Below, in pieces: positions 52,387-60,159 of a DNA stretch of 64,000 nucleotides. How positions within the stretch are numbered: the stretch's first letter is position 1; every line of letters starts with the position of its first letter. Source of the DNA: Nitrobacter sp051535235 (GTDB taxonomy: Bacteria; Pseudomonadota; Alphaproteobacteria; Rhizobiales; Xanthobacteraceae); the NCBI RefSeq assembly GCF_051535235.1, contig NZ_JBPPLZ010000001.1, forward strand, positions 447,911 to 511,910. Reading direction: 5' to 3'. A program made the position numbers and the translations under genes. The notes beneath the pieces were generated by a model. That model was not told where the DNA came from, made no database searches, and worked only from the letters and a program-made list of their open reading frames with translations.

Positions 52387-52938
52387 TTAGTCCGGAATGC
52401 GCGTGGCCTGTTCAGACGGAATCGTTGCGCTACCGTCGCCGAGCGGGAGTTGCATCATCACGGTGTCGAGCCAGCGGCCGAACTTGAGGCCCACCGCGGG
52501 GTGGATGCCGATCATTGTGAAGCCGGCCCGCGCATGCACCCCGATCGATCCCGCATTGGCGGAATCGCCGATGACTGCGATCATCTGGCGATAGCCCCGC
52601 GCCTCGGATTCGGCGATCAGACGGCGCAGCAACTGTAGTCCGACGCCGCGGCGCTGGGCGGCGGGCGCCAGATAGATCGAGTCCTCCACGGTGAAGCGAT
52701 AGGCCGGTCGTGCCCGGTAGGGGCCGGCATAGGCATAGCCGACCACGGCGCTTGCGAACTCCGCCACCAGATAAGGAAAGCCGCCATCCCGCAGCGCGCC
52801 GAAGCGCCGCGTCATTTCCGCGAGATCGGGCGGGACAAGCTCGAAAGTCGCGGTCCCGCAACGGACGGCGTGCTCATAAATCTCGGTGACGGCCGGGAGG
52901 TCGGCCTCATTGGCGGCTCGGATCACGAGATCGGACAT
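52387..52938 (-). CDS. GNAT N-acetyltransferase, phosphinothricin-acetyltransferase-like
   Basis: A 183-residue GNAT enzyme. The acetyl-CoA loop is VEDSIYLAPAAQRRGVGLQL (about residues 87-106) with the RRGVG signature, preceded by VVGYAYAGPYRARPAYRFTV and followed by GFTMIGIHPAVGLKFGRWLD, the pattern of the PAT/YncA group, which acetylates phosphinothricin or methionine sulfoximine analogues. The natural substrate is unknown; YncA-type enzymes often acetylate such amino-acid analogues. Start ATG. Directly upstream of htpX on the same strand with about 100 bases between, so possibly co-transcribed. Confidence 0.88.
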   Translation of the reverse strand: MSDLVIRAANEADLPAVTEIYEHAVRCGTATFELVPPDLAEMTRRFGALRDGGFPYLVAEFASAVVGYAYAGPYRARPAYRFTVEDSIYLAPAAQRRGVGLQLLRRLIAESEARGYRQMIAVIGDSANAGSIGVHARAGFTMIGIHPAVGLKFGRWLDTVMMQLPLGDGSATIPSEQATRIPD

Positions 52939-53021
52939 GGCGCGGAGATTAGGCCGGGTTCCGTAAAAGAGTCACCGCTTTCGCGGGTCGTTGCCGCGGC
53001 AACACGTCGAATTCCACGCAT

Positions 53022-53058
53022 AAAAAAAGGCCGCATCGTCATCCGATGCGGCCTTCTT
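53022..53058. terminator. bidirectional intrinsic terminator
   Basis: GGCCGCATCG and CGATGCGGCC form a 10-bp stem with loop TCATC, an A-run on the left and a TTCTT tract on the right. On the minus strand it follows the stop of the outer-membrane barrel gene by 63 bases, with the A-run acting as its U-tract. Confidence 0.85.
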
Positions 53059-53120
53059 GCCCACTCCCCAAAATTTTCACGCAGCCTGCACCGGGCCTTG
53101 AAGGTCCGGTGCAGTCGCGA

Positions 53121-54467
53121 TCAGTATCTCGCGCTCACCGGCGTGTTGAAGTGATAGTTCAACCCGGTGCGGAAAATGTGTTCCTGCGCACCGGTTGTCA
53201 GCACGCCCGGCGCGTTACCGAAGTCGAAGCTGCGGCTCGATCGGCCGAGATCGACGTAGAGGTATTCCGTCGTCGAGGTCCAGTTCGGGCCGAACAGGCC
53301 GAGCAGGGTGAACGGCGTCTCGATGCCGCCGCCGACCGTCCAGCCGGTGCGGGTATCCGAGAAGCTCAAGGTGTTGAGCGCAGTCTTGACGCTGCCGTAG
53401 GCGAAACCGCCGGTCGCATAGAACAGCGACGGACCAACCGCGTAGCCGAGGCGGCCGCGCACGGTACCAAGCCACTGTATCTTCGAATTGAAATCGAGCG
53501 AGGCGCCCGGCACGCAGCCGATGCAGGTCTTGTTGTCTTCCATCGTCGAGCCCTGGAAGTCGGTCTCGAGGCCGTAGACGATGTTGCCGGCTTGCCAATT
53601 GTAGCCGATCTGGCCGCCGCCGATGAGGCCATCGGGTGCGAGATTGAACAGCACGCTGGTACCGGCGTTGATGTCGGTCACCGTAGCGTGGTTGCGGCTG
53701 GTGCCGGTGCCGACATTGCCGCCGAGATAGAAGCCGTTCCAGTTGGCGGTGACCGTCGGCGTATACGTGCTGTGGCCGCCGATGCGATAGTTCAGGCCGA
53801 CGCGGAAGATGTTCTCGCGCAGTTCGGAATGCAGTGTCTGACCAACGAACGAGTCGGTGCGGTTGCCGAGATCGACATAGAGATATTCGATCTTGCCGGT
53901 CCAGTTTCCGCCGAGCGCGGCTTCGACGCCGCTGCCCCAGGTCCAGCCCCCGCGGTTGCCGCTGAACGCGAACGGCACGCCGGCTTCGGTGATCGTGGTG
54001 TTGACGTTGCCGTAAGCGTAGCCGCCGGTCAGGTAGGTCAGGGTCGGGCCGTTGACCAGGCCGATACGGCCGCGCGCGGTGCCGAACCAGTCGAGCTTCT
54101 GCCGATACTGGATCAAACCGATGAAGTCTGTCCGGTTGTCGGTCATGTCGGCGCCCTGAATGTCGGCTTCGACGCCGATCACGATCGGGCCCAGGAACGA
54201 ATTGGTCTGCCAGTTGTAGCCGATCTGGCCGCCGCCGACCGCGCCGAGCGGCTGCAGATACAGTGAGTTTCCGAAGCCGTTGCCATAATCATGCACAGTC
54301 CGGTCGCGGCCAAGCCCGAAGCCGGCATTCACGCCGAGATAAAACCCGGTCCAGTCATAGACCGGGGCCATCACCGGCGCCTTGGTGTAAGGCCGCGGTG
54401 CGAGATCGGCCGCCTGGGCACTCATTGCGGTGCCGGCCAGCAGAACGCCGAGCAGAATTTTTTTCAT
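53121..54467 (-). CDS. duplicated Omp25/31-type outer-membrane beta-barrel protein
   Basis: A 448-residue exported protein. The signal peptide MKKILLGVLLAGTAMSAQAA is followed by PRPYTKAPVMAPVYDWTGFY, the usual start of rhizobial Omp25/31 porin-like barrels. Unusually the barrel unit occurs twice: WTGFYLGVNAGFGLG...EYLYVDLGNRTDSF...IFRVGLNYRIGG (about residues 38-235), then WNGFYLGGNVGTGTS...EYLYVDLGRSSRSF...IFRTGLNYHFNT (about 244-443). Each unit carries GGGQIGYNWQ and WLGTVRGRLGY / WFGTARGRIGL. So it is either a 16-strand barrel or two tandem 8-strand barrels. The protein ends in ARY rather than the common terminal Phe. Start ATG. Confidence 0.9.
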   Translation of the reverse strand: MKKILLGVLLAGTAMSAQAADLAPRPYTKAPVMAPVYDWTGFYLGVNAGFGLGRDRTVHDYGNGFGNSLYLQPLGAVGGGQIGYNWQTNSFLGPIVIGVEADIQGADMTDNRTDFIGLIQYRQKLDWFGTARGRIGLVNGPTLTYLTGGYAYGNVNTTITEAGVPFAFSGNRGGWTWGSGVEAALGGNWTGKIEYLYVDLGNRTDSFVGQTLHSELRENIFRVGLNYRIGGHSTYTPTVTANWNGFYLGGNVGTGTSRNHATVTDINAGTSVLFNLAPDGLIGGGQIGYNWQAGNIVYGLETDFQGSTMEDNKTCIGCVPGASLDFNSKIQWLGTVRGRLGYAVGPSLFYATGGFAYGSVKTALNTLSFSDTRTGWTVGGGIETPFTLLGLFGPNWTSTTEYLYVDLGRSSRSFDFGNAPGVLTTGAQEHIFRTGLNYHFNTPVSARY

Positions 54468-54629
54468 TGTGTTCCCCGTCTGCGAATGACCCCGGAACTG
54501 TACGCCCCGATGGGAAACTTGTCTGTGATACGGTGGCCACACTCGCCGGGAATGATGTCCTGCAAGGCCGAAAATCCAGCAAAATCAGCGGCCACATGAC
54601 GATTCCGGCACGGCGTCGGCGAGCCGGAC

Positions 54630-57275
54630 GTGGCTGGAGGTCGGGGAGGGCGGTGCCTGATTCGCTTTCGGAGGGCGGACATCGTCTTGGCCTCGGTCTT
54701 GGCCTCGACCGGGCAAGCGGGACGGCCTACCTCTCGGGGCGTGAGAATCGCGGATCGCGAAGAGCAGCTTCCGCTGCCCGACGGCTTCCTGCGCTGGTTC
54801 GGGGCGCGGGGATGGTCGCCGCGCGCGCATCAACTCGAATTGTTGCGAAAGGCGCGCGAGGACCGTTCGACGCTGCTGATCGCGCCGACCGGCGCCGGCA
54901 AAACGCTGGCGGGTTTTCTGCCGACGCTGGTGGAGCTTTCCTGCCAGCCCTCTCCTGCGAGGGGCGAGGGGAGCAAAAGCCGGGGCCTTCACACGCTCTA
55001 CATCTCGCCGCTGAAGGCGCTGGCAGTCGATATCGCCCGCAACCTGGAAGCTCCGATCGCGGAGATGGAGCTGCCGATCAGGGTCGAGACCCGCACCGGC
55101 GACACGCCGGTGTCGCGGCGCCAGCGCCAGCGCCGTTATCCGCCGGATATCCTGCTGACGACGCCCGAGCAAATGGCGCTGCTGCTTGCTTCGGATGATG
55201 CGCCGTTCCTGTTCTCGTCATTGCGGCGCGTGGTGCTCGACGAACTGCATGCGTTGGTGACCTCGAAACGCGGCGATCTGTTGTCGCTCGCGCTGGCGCG
55301 GCTGTGGCAACTCGCGCCGCGGATGCGCACGATCGGACTGTCGGCGACGGTGGCGGAGCCGGAGTCGCTGGCGCGATTTCTGGTGCCGCAACCCGAAAGC
55401 CGAGCTGCCTCCGCCGATATCGTCACAGCCGGCGGCGCTGCCGCTCCGATTGTCGAGATGCTCGATACGCGCGAGCGGCTGCCGTGGGCCGGGCATTCGG
55501 CGCGGCATGCGCTGGGCGAAATCTATGAACTCATCAGGCGCAACAGGACGACGCTGGTGTTCGTCAATACCCGCAGCCAGGCCGAGATGCTGTTTCAGGA
55601 TCTCTGGCGCATCAACGACGACGGTCTCGCCATCGCGCTGCATCACGGCTCCCTCGACGTCGCGCAGCGCCGCAAGGTGGAGCAGGCGATGACGGCGGGC
55701 CGACTGCGCGGCGTGGTCTGCACCTCCTCGCTCGATCTCGGCGTCGACTGGGGCGACGTCGATCTCGTTATCAATATCGGCGCGCCGAAAGGCTCGTCGC
55801 GGCTGATGCAGCGCATCGGTCGCGCCAATCACCGTCTCGAGGAAGCCTCGCGCGCGGTGCTGGTGCCTGCGAATCGGTTCGAGGTGCTCGAATGCCGCGT
55901 TGCCATCGATGCGGTGAACGAGAATGCGCAGGACACGCCGCCGCTGCGTAGCGGCGCGCTGGACGTGCTGGCGCAGCATGTGCTCGGCTGCGCCTGCGGC
56001 GAGCCGGTCCATGCCGATCAGCTCTTTGATGAGGTGCGCACGGCCGCGCCCTATGCGGCGCTTACGCGCGCCGATTTCGATGACGTGATCGATTTCGTCG
56101 CCACCGGCGGCTACGCGCTGAAAACCTATGAGCGCTTCGCCCGCATCAAACAGGACAAGGACGGCCGCTGGCGCGTCGCCAATTTGCGCGTGCGGCAGGG
56201 CTATCGCCTCAACATCGGCACCATCGTCGAGGAGGCGATGCTGAAGGTGAAACTGGTGCGCTCGCGGCACCGCGGTTCGGGATCGACCGGCGCGATCGCG
56301 CGCGGCGGCCGGATACTGGGTGAGATCGAGGAGTATTTCATCGAGGGACTTGTTGCCGGCGACACCTTCGTATTCGGCGGCGAGATCGTGCGCTACGAGG
56401 CGCTGGTGGAGGATCAGGTCTATGTCTCCCGCGCCAATGACGACAGTCCCAAGGTGCCGTCCTACATGGGCGGCAAGTTCCCGCTCTCGACCTATCTGGC
56501 CGAACGGGTGCGCAATCTGCTGGACGACAAGCGCGCATGGAACAACTTGCCGGATCAGGTGCGGGAATGGCTGTCGCTGCAGGCTTCCGTCTCGCGCGTC
56601 CCACATGCGCGCGAGATGATCGTCGAGACCTTCCCGCGCGCCGACAAACACTACCTGGTCTGCTATCCCTTTGAGGGACGGCTCGCGCACCAGACGCTCG
56701 GTATGCTCCTGACACGGCGGCTGGAGCGGATGCGCGCACGCCCGCTCGGGTTTGTCGCCAACGAATACGCACTGGCGATCTGGATGCTCGGCGATGCGTC
56801 GACCCTGATCAAGCAGCGTCGGCTGGATCTGGATGCGCTGTTCGATCCGGATATGCTGGGCGACGATCTTGAGGCGTGGCTTGCGGAATCCGCGCTGATG
56901 AAGCGCACCTTCCGCAGTTGCGCGATCATTTCGGGGCTGATCGCGCGCCGCTTCACGGGCGAGGAGAAAAGCCGGCGACAGGTGCTGTTCTCGACCGATC
57001 TGGTCTACGACGTGCTGCGCAAGCACCAGCCCGATCATGTGCTGCTGCGCGCAGCGCGGGCGGACGCCGCGACCGGACTGCTGGATATCCGCCGCCTGAG
57101 CGATATGCTGGCGCGGATCAAGGGCCGCATCACGCACAAGCCGCTCGATCATATCTCGCCGCTCGCGGTGCCGGTGATGCTGGAGATCGGCCGCGAGGCC
57201 GTCTATGGCGAAGCCTCCGATGAGTTGCTGGCCGAAGCCGCCGAGGACCTCGTCAAGGAGGCGATGGAGCGGTGA
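54630..57275 (+). CDS. ligase-associated Lhr-type DEXH helicase
   Basis: An 881-residue superfamily 2 helicase of the Lhr-core / ligase-associated DNA damage response type. Walker A is TLLIAPTGAGKTLAGF (about residues 81-96); motif Ia is in LYISPLKALAVDIARNL; the DExH box is RRVVLDELHALVTSKRG; motif III is TIGLSATVAEP; motif VI is RLMQRIGRANHRL. The C-terminal Lhr domains follow (GSGSTGAIARGGRILGEIEE, LVCYPFEGRLAHQTLGMLLT). A proline/glycine-rich insert (PSPARGEGSKSRG, about residues 108-120) splits motifs I and Ia and corresponds to a palindromic DNA element. It is followed by pdeM 64 bases on. The start is GTG; a GTG at 54741 is an alternative. Confidence 0.92.
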   Translation: MAGGRGGRCLIRFRRADIVLASVLASTGQAGRPTSRGVRIADREEQLPLPDGFLRWFGARGWSPRAHQLELLRKAREDRSTLLIAPTGAGKTLAGFLPTLVELSCQPSPARGEGSKSRGLHTLYISPLKALAVDIARNLEAPIAEMELPIRVETRTGDTPVSRRQRQRRYPPDILLTTPEQMALLLASDDAPFLFSSLRRVVLDELHALVTSKRGDLLSLALARLWQLAPRMRTIGLSATVAEPESLARFLVPQPESRAASADIVTAGGAAAPIVEMLDTRERLPWAGHSARHALGEIYELIRRNRTTLVFVNTRSQAEMLFQDLWRINDDGLAIALHHGSLDVAQRRKVEQAMTAGRLRGVVCTSSLDLGVDWGDVDLVINIGAPKGSSRLMQRIGRANHRLEEASRAVLVPANRFEVLECRVAIDAVNENAQDTPPLRSGALDVLAQHVLGCACGEPVHADQLFDEVRTAAPYAALTRADFDDVIDFVATGGYALKTYERFARIKQDKDGRWRVANLRVRQGYRLNIGTIVEEAMLKVKLVRSRHRGSGSTGAIARGGRILGEIEEYFIEGLVAGDTFVFGGEIVRYEALVEDQVYVSRANDDSPKVPSYMGGKFPLSTYLAERVRNLLDDKRAWNNLPDQVREWLSLQASVSRVPHAREMIVETFPRADKHYLVCYPFEGRLAHQTLGMLLTRRLERMRARPLGFVANEYALAIWMLGDASTLIKQRRLDLDALFDPDMLGDDLEAWLAESALMKRTFRSCAIISGLIARRFTGEEKSRRQVLFSTDLVYDVLRKHQPDHVLLRAARADAATGLLDIRRLSDMLARIKGRITHKPLDHISPLAVPVMLEIGREAVYGEASDELLAEAAEDLVKEAMER

Positions 57276-57339
57276 TGCCATCGCGGTCCATATTTGCCGG
57301 GTTCCCTTTGGTCTCGGCTCTTTTCGGAAGATCGTTCGC

Positions 57340-58080
57340 ATGATCTATGAAAGCGACGAGCCTCTTTCCGATTCGGATCATCTCTTGAGCGTGTTGGCCA
57401 TCAACGACGTCCGGCTGCCGCAAGCCATGCGTGTGGGCGCCGTCGAATTTCTCGCCGATCTCTCCGGCGCGCTGTTCTGGGAACGGGAGCGGCTGCTCGT
57501 CGTCTCCGACCTGCATCTGGAGAAAGGCTCCAGTTTCGCCATGCGCGGCGTGCTGCTGCCGCCCTATGACACGCAGGCGACGCTTGCGCGGCTCGCGGCC
57601 GTCATCGCGCATTACAATCCGCGCACCGTGATCGCGCTCGGCGACAGTTTTCACGATCCTGACGCCTATCAGCGGCTGGCAGCGCCGGATCGCGACGCAT
57701 TGTCTGCGCTGCAAGCCGGTCGCGACTGGATCTGGATTTCCGGCAATCACGATCCGGCGCTGCCAGCCGATCTCGGCGGCGTGGTCGCAACCGAGGTTGC
57801 GATGGGCGGGATCATGTTCCGCCATGAGCCGACAGGTGAGTTCGGAGAAATCGCGGGTCACCTGCATCCGAAGGCGCGGGTCTCGACGCGTGGCCGCTCC
57901 ATGGAGCGGCGCTGTTTTGCAAGCGACGGCGAGCGCGCCGTGATGCCGGCGTTCGGCGCCTATGCCGGCGGCCTCAGCATCCGCGATAGGGCGTTCGCCC
58001 GGATCTTCTCGACCGATTTCGTGGCGCATGTGCTCGGCGACAGCCGGATGCACGCGATCGCGGCATCGCGCTGCCGTTGA
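57340..58080 (+). CDS. pdeM: ligase-associated DNA damage response endonuclease PdeM
   Basis: A 246-residue calcineurin-like phosphoesterase. Metal motifs are in order: LLVVSDLHLEKGSSFA (about residues 65-80), VIALGDSFHDPDAY, WIWISGNHDPALP and EIAGHLHPKARV. PdeM is a nuclease found with a ligase-associated helicase, ligase and exonuclease in bacterial DNA repair clusters; here only the helicase is adjacent, directly upstream on the same strand. Start chosen at the first ATG after the helicase; the N-terminal about 28 residues before RVGAVEFLADLSGAL are not typical, so the internal ATG at 57427 may be the true start. Confidence 0.9.
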   Translation: MIYESDEPLSDSDHLLSVLAINDVRLPQAMRVGAVEFLADLSGALFWERERLLVVSDLHLEKGSSFAMRGVLLPPYDTQATLARLAAVIAHYNPRTVIALGDSFHDPDAYQRLAAPDRDALSALQAGRDWIWISGNHDPALPADLGGVVATEVAMGGIMFRHEPTGEFGEIAGHLHPKARVSTRGRSMERRCFASDGERAVMPAFGAYAGGLSIRDRAFARIFSTDFVAHVLGDSRMHAIAASRCR

Positions 58081-58944
58081 TCACGCCGCCTTCGCCTGCA
58101 CCGAATTGCAGAAATCCGCCAGCAGATCGGCGACGCGCAGCGTGGCCGAACTCGCCTCCGGCGTAGCCATCAGCGCCACTTCGGTTTTGTCGATCGGCGC
58201 AAAGCCGTCTTTTGCGCTCAGGACGCGATGCGTCGGCTGAATCGCGATCTCGGAGAGAATGCCCAGGCCCAGGCCGGCGGCGACCGCGGCCTGGATTCCC
58301 GCGAGGCTCGAACTGGTATAGGCCATGTGCCATGTGCGGCCCGCGCTTTCGATGGCGTGAATGGCGCCGGCCCGATACAGGCAGCCGGGCGGAAAACCGA
58401 TCAGCGGAACGGATCGCGTTCCCGGATCGACGGGATGGACCTTGCTGGTCACCCAATGGACCCGCTCCGGCCACACACCGATGCCGCCCTTTTCGCCTGC
58501 GGGCCGCTTGAGCAAAGCGAGGTCGAGTTCGCTGCGTTCGAGGTCGCGGCGCAGACACATGCTCTGGTCGGCGCGGACGTCGAGCCGCAGACCGGGATGC
58601 GACCGCTTGAAACTCGCCAGCAATTCGGTCAGGCGATAGGCGGCGAAGTCTTCGGGAATTCCGAGCTTGACGACGCCTTCGCCTTTCGGCCGCGCCAGCA
58701 CGTCGCGGGTTTCCTCCGCCAGCGCCAGCAGCCGCCGTGCATAGGCCAAAAGCCGCTCGCCGTCCTCGGTAGGCACGACCTTCTTGCCGACGCGGTTGAG
58801 CAGGGGACGGCCGAAATCGTCCTCGAGACGCTTGATCTGCTGGCTAACGGTCGACTGGGTGCGGTGGACGCGCTCGCCGGCGCGGGTGAAGCCCCCGGCG
58901 TCGACGACCGATACGAAACTGCGCAACAGCTCCAGATCCAGCAT
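58081..58944 (-). CDS. LysR-family transcriptional regulator
   Basis: A 287-residue LysR regulator. The winged HTH at residues about 1-60 reads LELLRSFVSVVDAGGFTRAG and VHRTQSTVSQQIKRLEDDFG. The co-inducer domain includes KLGIPEDFAAYRLTELLASF, LRLDVRADQSMCLRRDLERS and AAVAAGLGLGILSEIAIQPT. Start at MLDLELL; an upstream ATG at 58968 adds MDFRMVCA. The gene is divergent from an EamA transporter across 97 bases, the usual layout for a LysR protein controlling its neighbour. Confidence 0.93.
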   Translation of the reverse strand: MLDLELLRSFVSVVDAGGFTRAGERVHRTQSTVSQQIKRLEDDFGRPLLNRVGKKVVPTEDGERLLAYARRLLALAEETRDVLARPKGEGVVKLGIPEDFAAYRLTELLASFKRSHPGLRLDVRADQSMCLRRDLERSELDLALLKRPAGEKGGIGVWPERVHWVTSKVHPVDPGTRSVPLIGFPPGCLYRAGAIHAIESAGRTWHMAYTSSSLAGIQAAVAAGLGLGILSEIAIQPTHRVLSAKDGFAPIDKTEVALMATPEASSATLRVADLLADFCNSVQAKAA

Positions 58945-59041
58945 GGCGCATACCATTCGAAAATCCACTTATCGATATTTTATCATTTAATTTCCAAATG
59001 ACAAGGCTCCGGCCTACATCGGGGGCAAAGGAGACTTCCCG
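58945..59041. promoter_or_regulatory. LysR / EamA divergent operator region
   Basis: 97 bases between divergent starts. An AT-rich core near 58970-58995 (TTATCGATATTTTATC) contains ATCGAT and is the most likely LysR binding and promoter zone. AAAGGAG precedes the EamA ATG. Confidence 0.5.
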
Positions 59042-59977
59042 ATGTCCCTCATTTCGCCCTCCCTTGCCTCGCCCGCCGCACCGCGCTCCGCCTTCAACAC
59101 GCTGCCGCTCGCCATTGCCGCGTTCTGCCTGCTGTGGAGCTTCGCTTTTGTCGCCGGCAAGATCGGCGTCACCGATTGCCCGCCGCTGATCCTGCTCACG
59201 GCGCGATTTCTGCTGGCGGGCATCCTGATTTTCGGCATTGCCATGCTGCGTGGCGAGGGCTGGTCACTCTCCCGCCGCGACGTCGCGATCTTTGCGCTGC
59301 TCGGCATCGCCAACAATGCGCTGTATCTCGGTCTTGGCTACACCGGACTGCAAACCGTATCGGCCGGTCTCGGCGGCCTGATCGTCAGCGCCAATCCGGT
59401 CTTCACCGCTGTGCTGGCCGCTGTCTTTCTCGGCGAGAGCCTGACCTGGCGCAAGATCGCGGGTTTGCTGCTCGGCATCGCCGGGGTCGCCTTCATCGTC
59501 TGGGATCGCATATCGGTCGGCGCCGACAGCCTGCATGGCGTTGCATTCACGCTGGCCTCGCTGGCCTCGATCGTGGCCGGCACCATCCTGTTCAAGCGGC
59601 TCGCGCCGAAAGGCGATCTGTGGCTCGGCAACGGCATCCAGAATCTGGCTGGTGGCATCGCGCTGCTGCCGTTCGCTTCGGCGCTGTCAGATGTCAGCGA
59701 TATCGCGCCGAGCTGGCGCCTGCTGGCGGCGTTTGCCTATCTCGTGCTGTGCGGCTCGATCCTCGCCTATGTGCTGTGGTTTCATCTGCTCAAGGTCTGC
59801 GGCGCGACCGCGGCAAGCGCCTATCACTTCCTGATGCCGCCGCTTGCCATGTTGTTCGCCTGGCTGGTGCTCGGCGAGCACCTCGCGCTTCGCGATCTGC
59901 TCGGGATCGTGCCGGTGGCGCTCGGCATTTACCTCGTCACCCGTCCTGCTGCCGCTTCAGTGCGGCCTGCGAGTTAG
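59042..59977 (+). CDS. EamA-family (DMT) transporter
   Basis: A 311-residue permease with ten predicted spans formed by two EamA repeats. Repeat one has LLWSFAFVAGKIGVTDCPPL, LLTARFLLAGILIFGIAM and GLGYTGLQTVSAGLGGLIVS, ending with GESLTWRKIAGLLLGIAGVA. Repeat two has LHGVAFTLASLASIVAGTIL, LVLCGSILAYVLWFHLLKVC and LVLGEHLALRDLLGIVPVAL. Such carriers usually export amino acids or metabolites; the substrate is unknown. Controlled by the divergent LysR gene by inference. A 10-12 bp palindrome (59990-60027) follows the stop. Confidence 0.92.
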   Translation: MSLISPSLASPAAPRSAFNTLPLAIAAFCLLWSFAFVAGKIGVTDCPPLILLTARFLLAGILIFGIAMLRGEGWSLSRRDVAIFALLGIANNALYLGLGYTGLQTVSAGLGGLIVSANPVFTAVLAAVFLGESLTWRKIAGLLLGIAGVAFIVWDRISVGADSLHGVAFTLASLASIVAGTILFKRLAPKGDLWLGNGIQNLAGGIALLPFASALSDVSDIAPSWRLLAAFAYLVLCGSILAYVLWFHLLKVCGATAASAYHFLMPPLAMLFAWLVLGEHLALRDLLGIVPVALGIYLVTRPAAASVRPAS

Positions 59978-59989
59978 GGCTGCGGTGAT

Positions 59990-60027
59990 CTCACCCCCGG
60001 TTACGCTGCCGGAGCCGGGGGTGTGAG
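59990..60027. repeat. GC-rich palindrome after the EamA gene
   Basis: CTCACCCCCGG (59990-60000) faces CCGGGGGTGTGAG (60015-60027) with a 2-base bulge. Stable as RNA but without a U-tract, so it may be a Rho-assisted end or a dispersed repeat. Confidence 0.5.
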
Positions 60028-60159
60028 CGAACTTGATGCCCACCACAAGAACTGATCCGTCGCGGTTGCGCGGGAATGGTCCGCCGGTCCCGGCGCATGA
60101 GTTCTGTCTTTCGGAACCGGGATTTGCCCACCGCGTTGTCTGGCGCGGCTGGAGCGGGC

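Noticed and set aside
55218..57341. 707-codon minus-strand frame
   Set aside because: Antisense of the helicase gene; low-complexity His/Arg/Gln composition.
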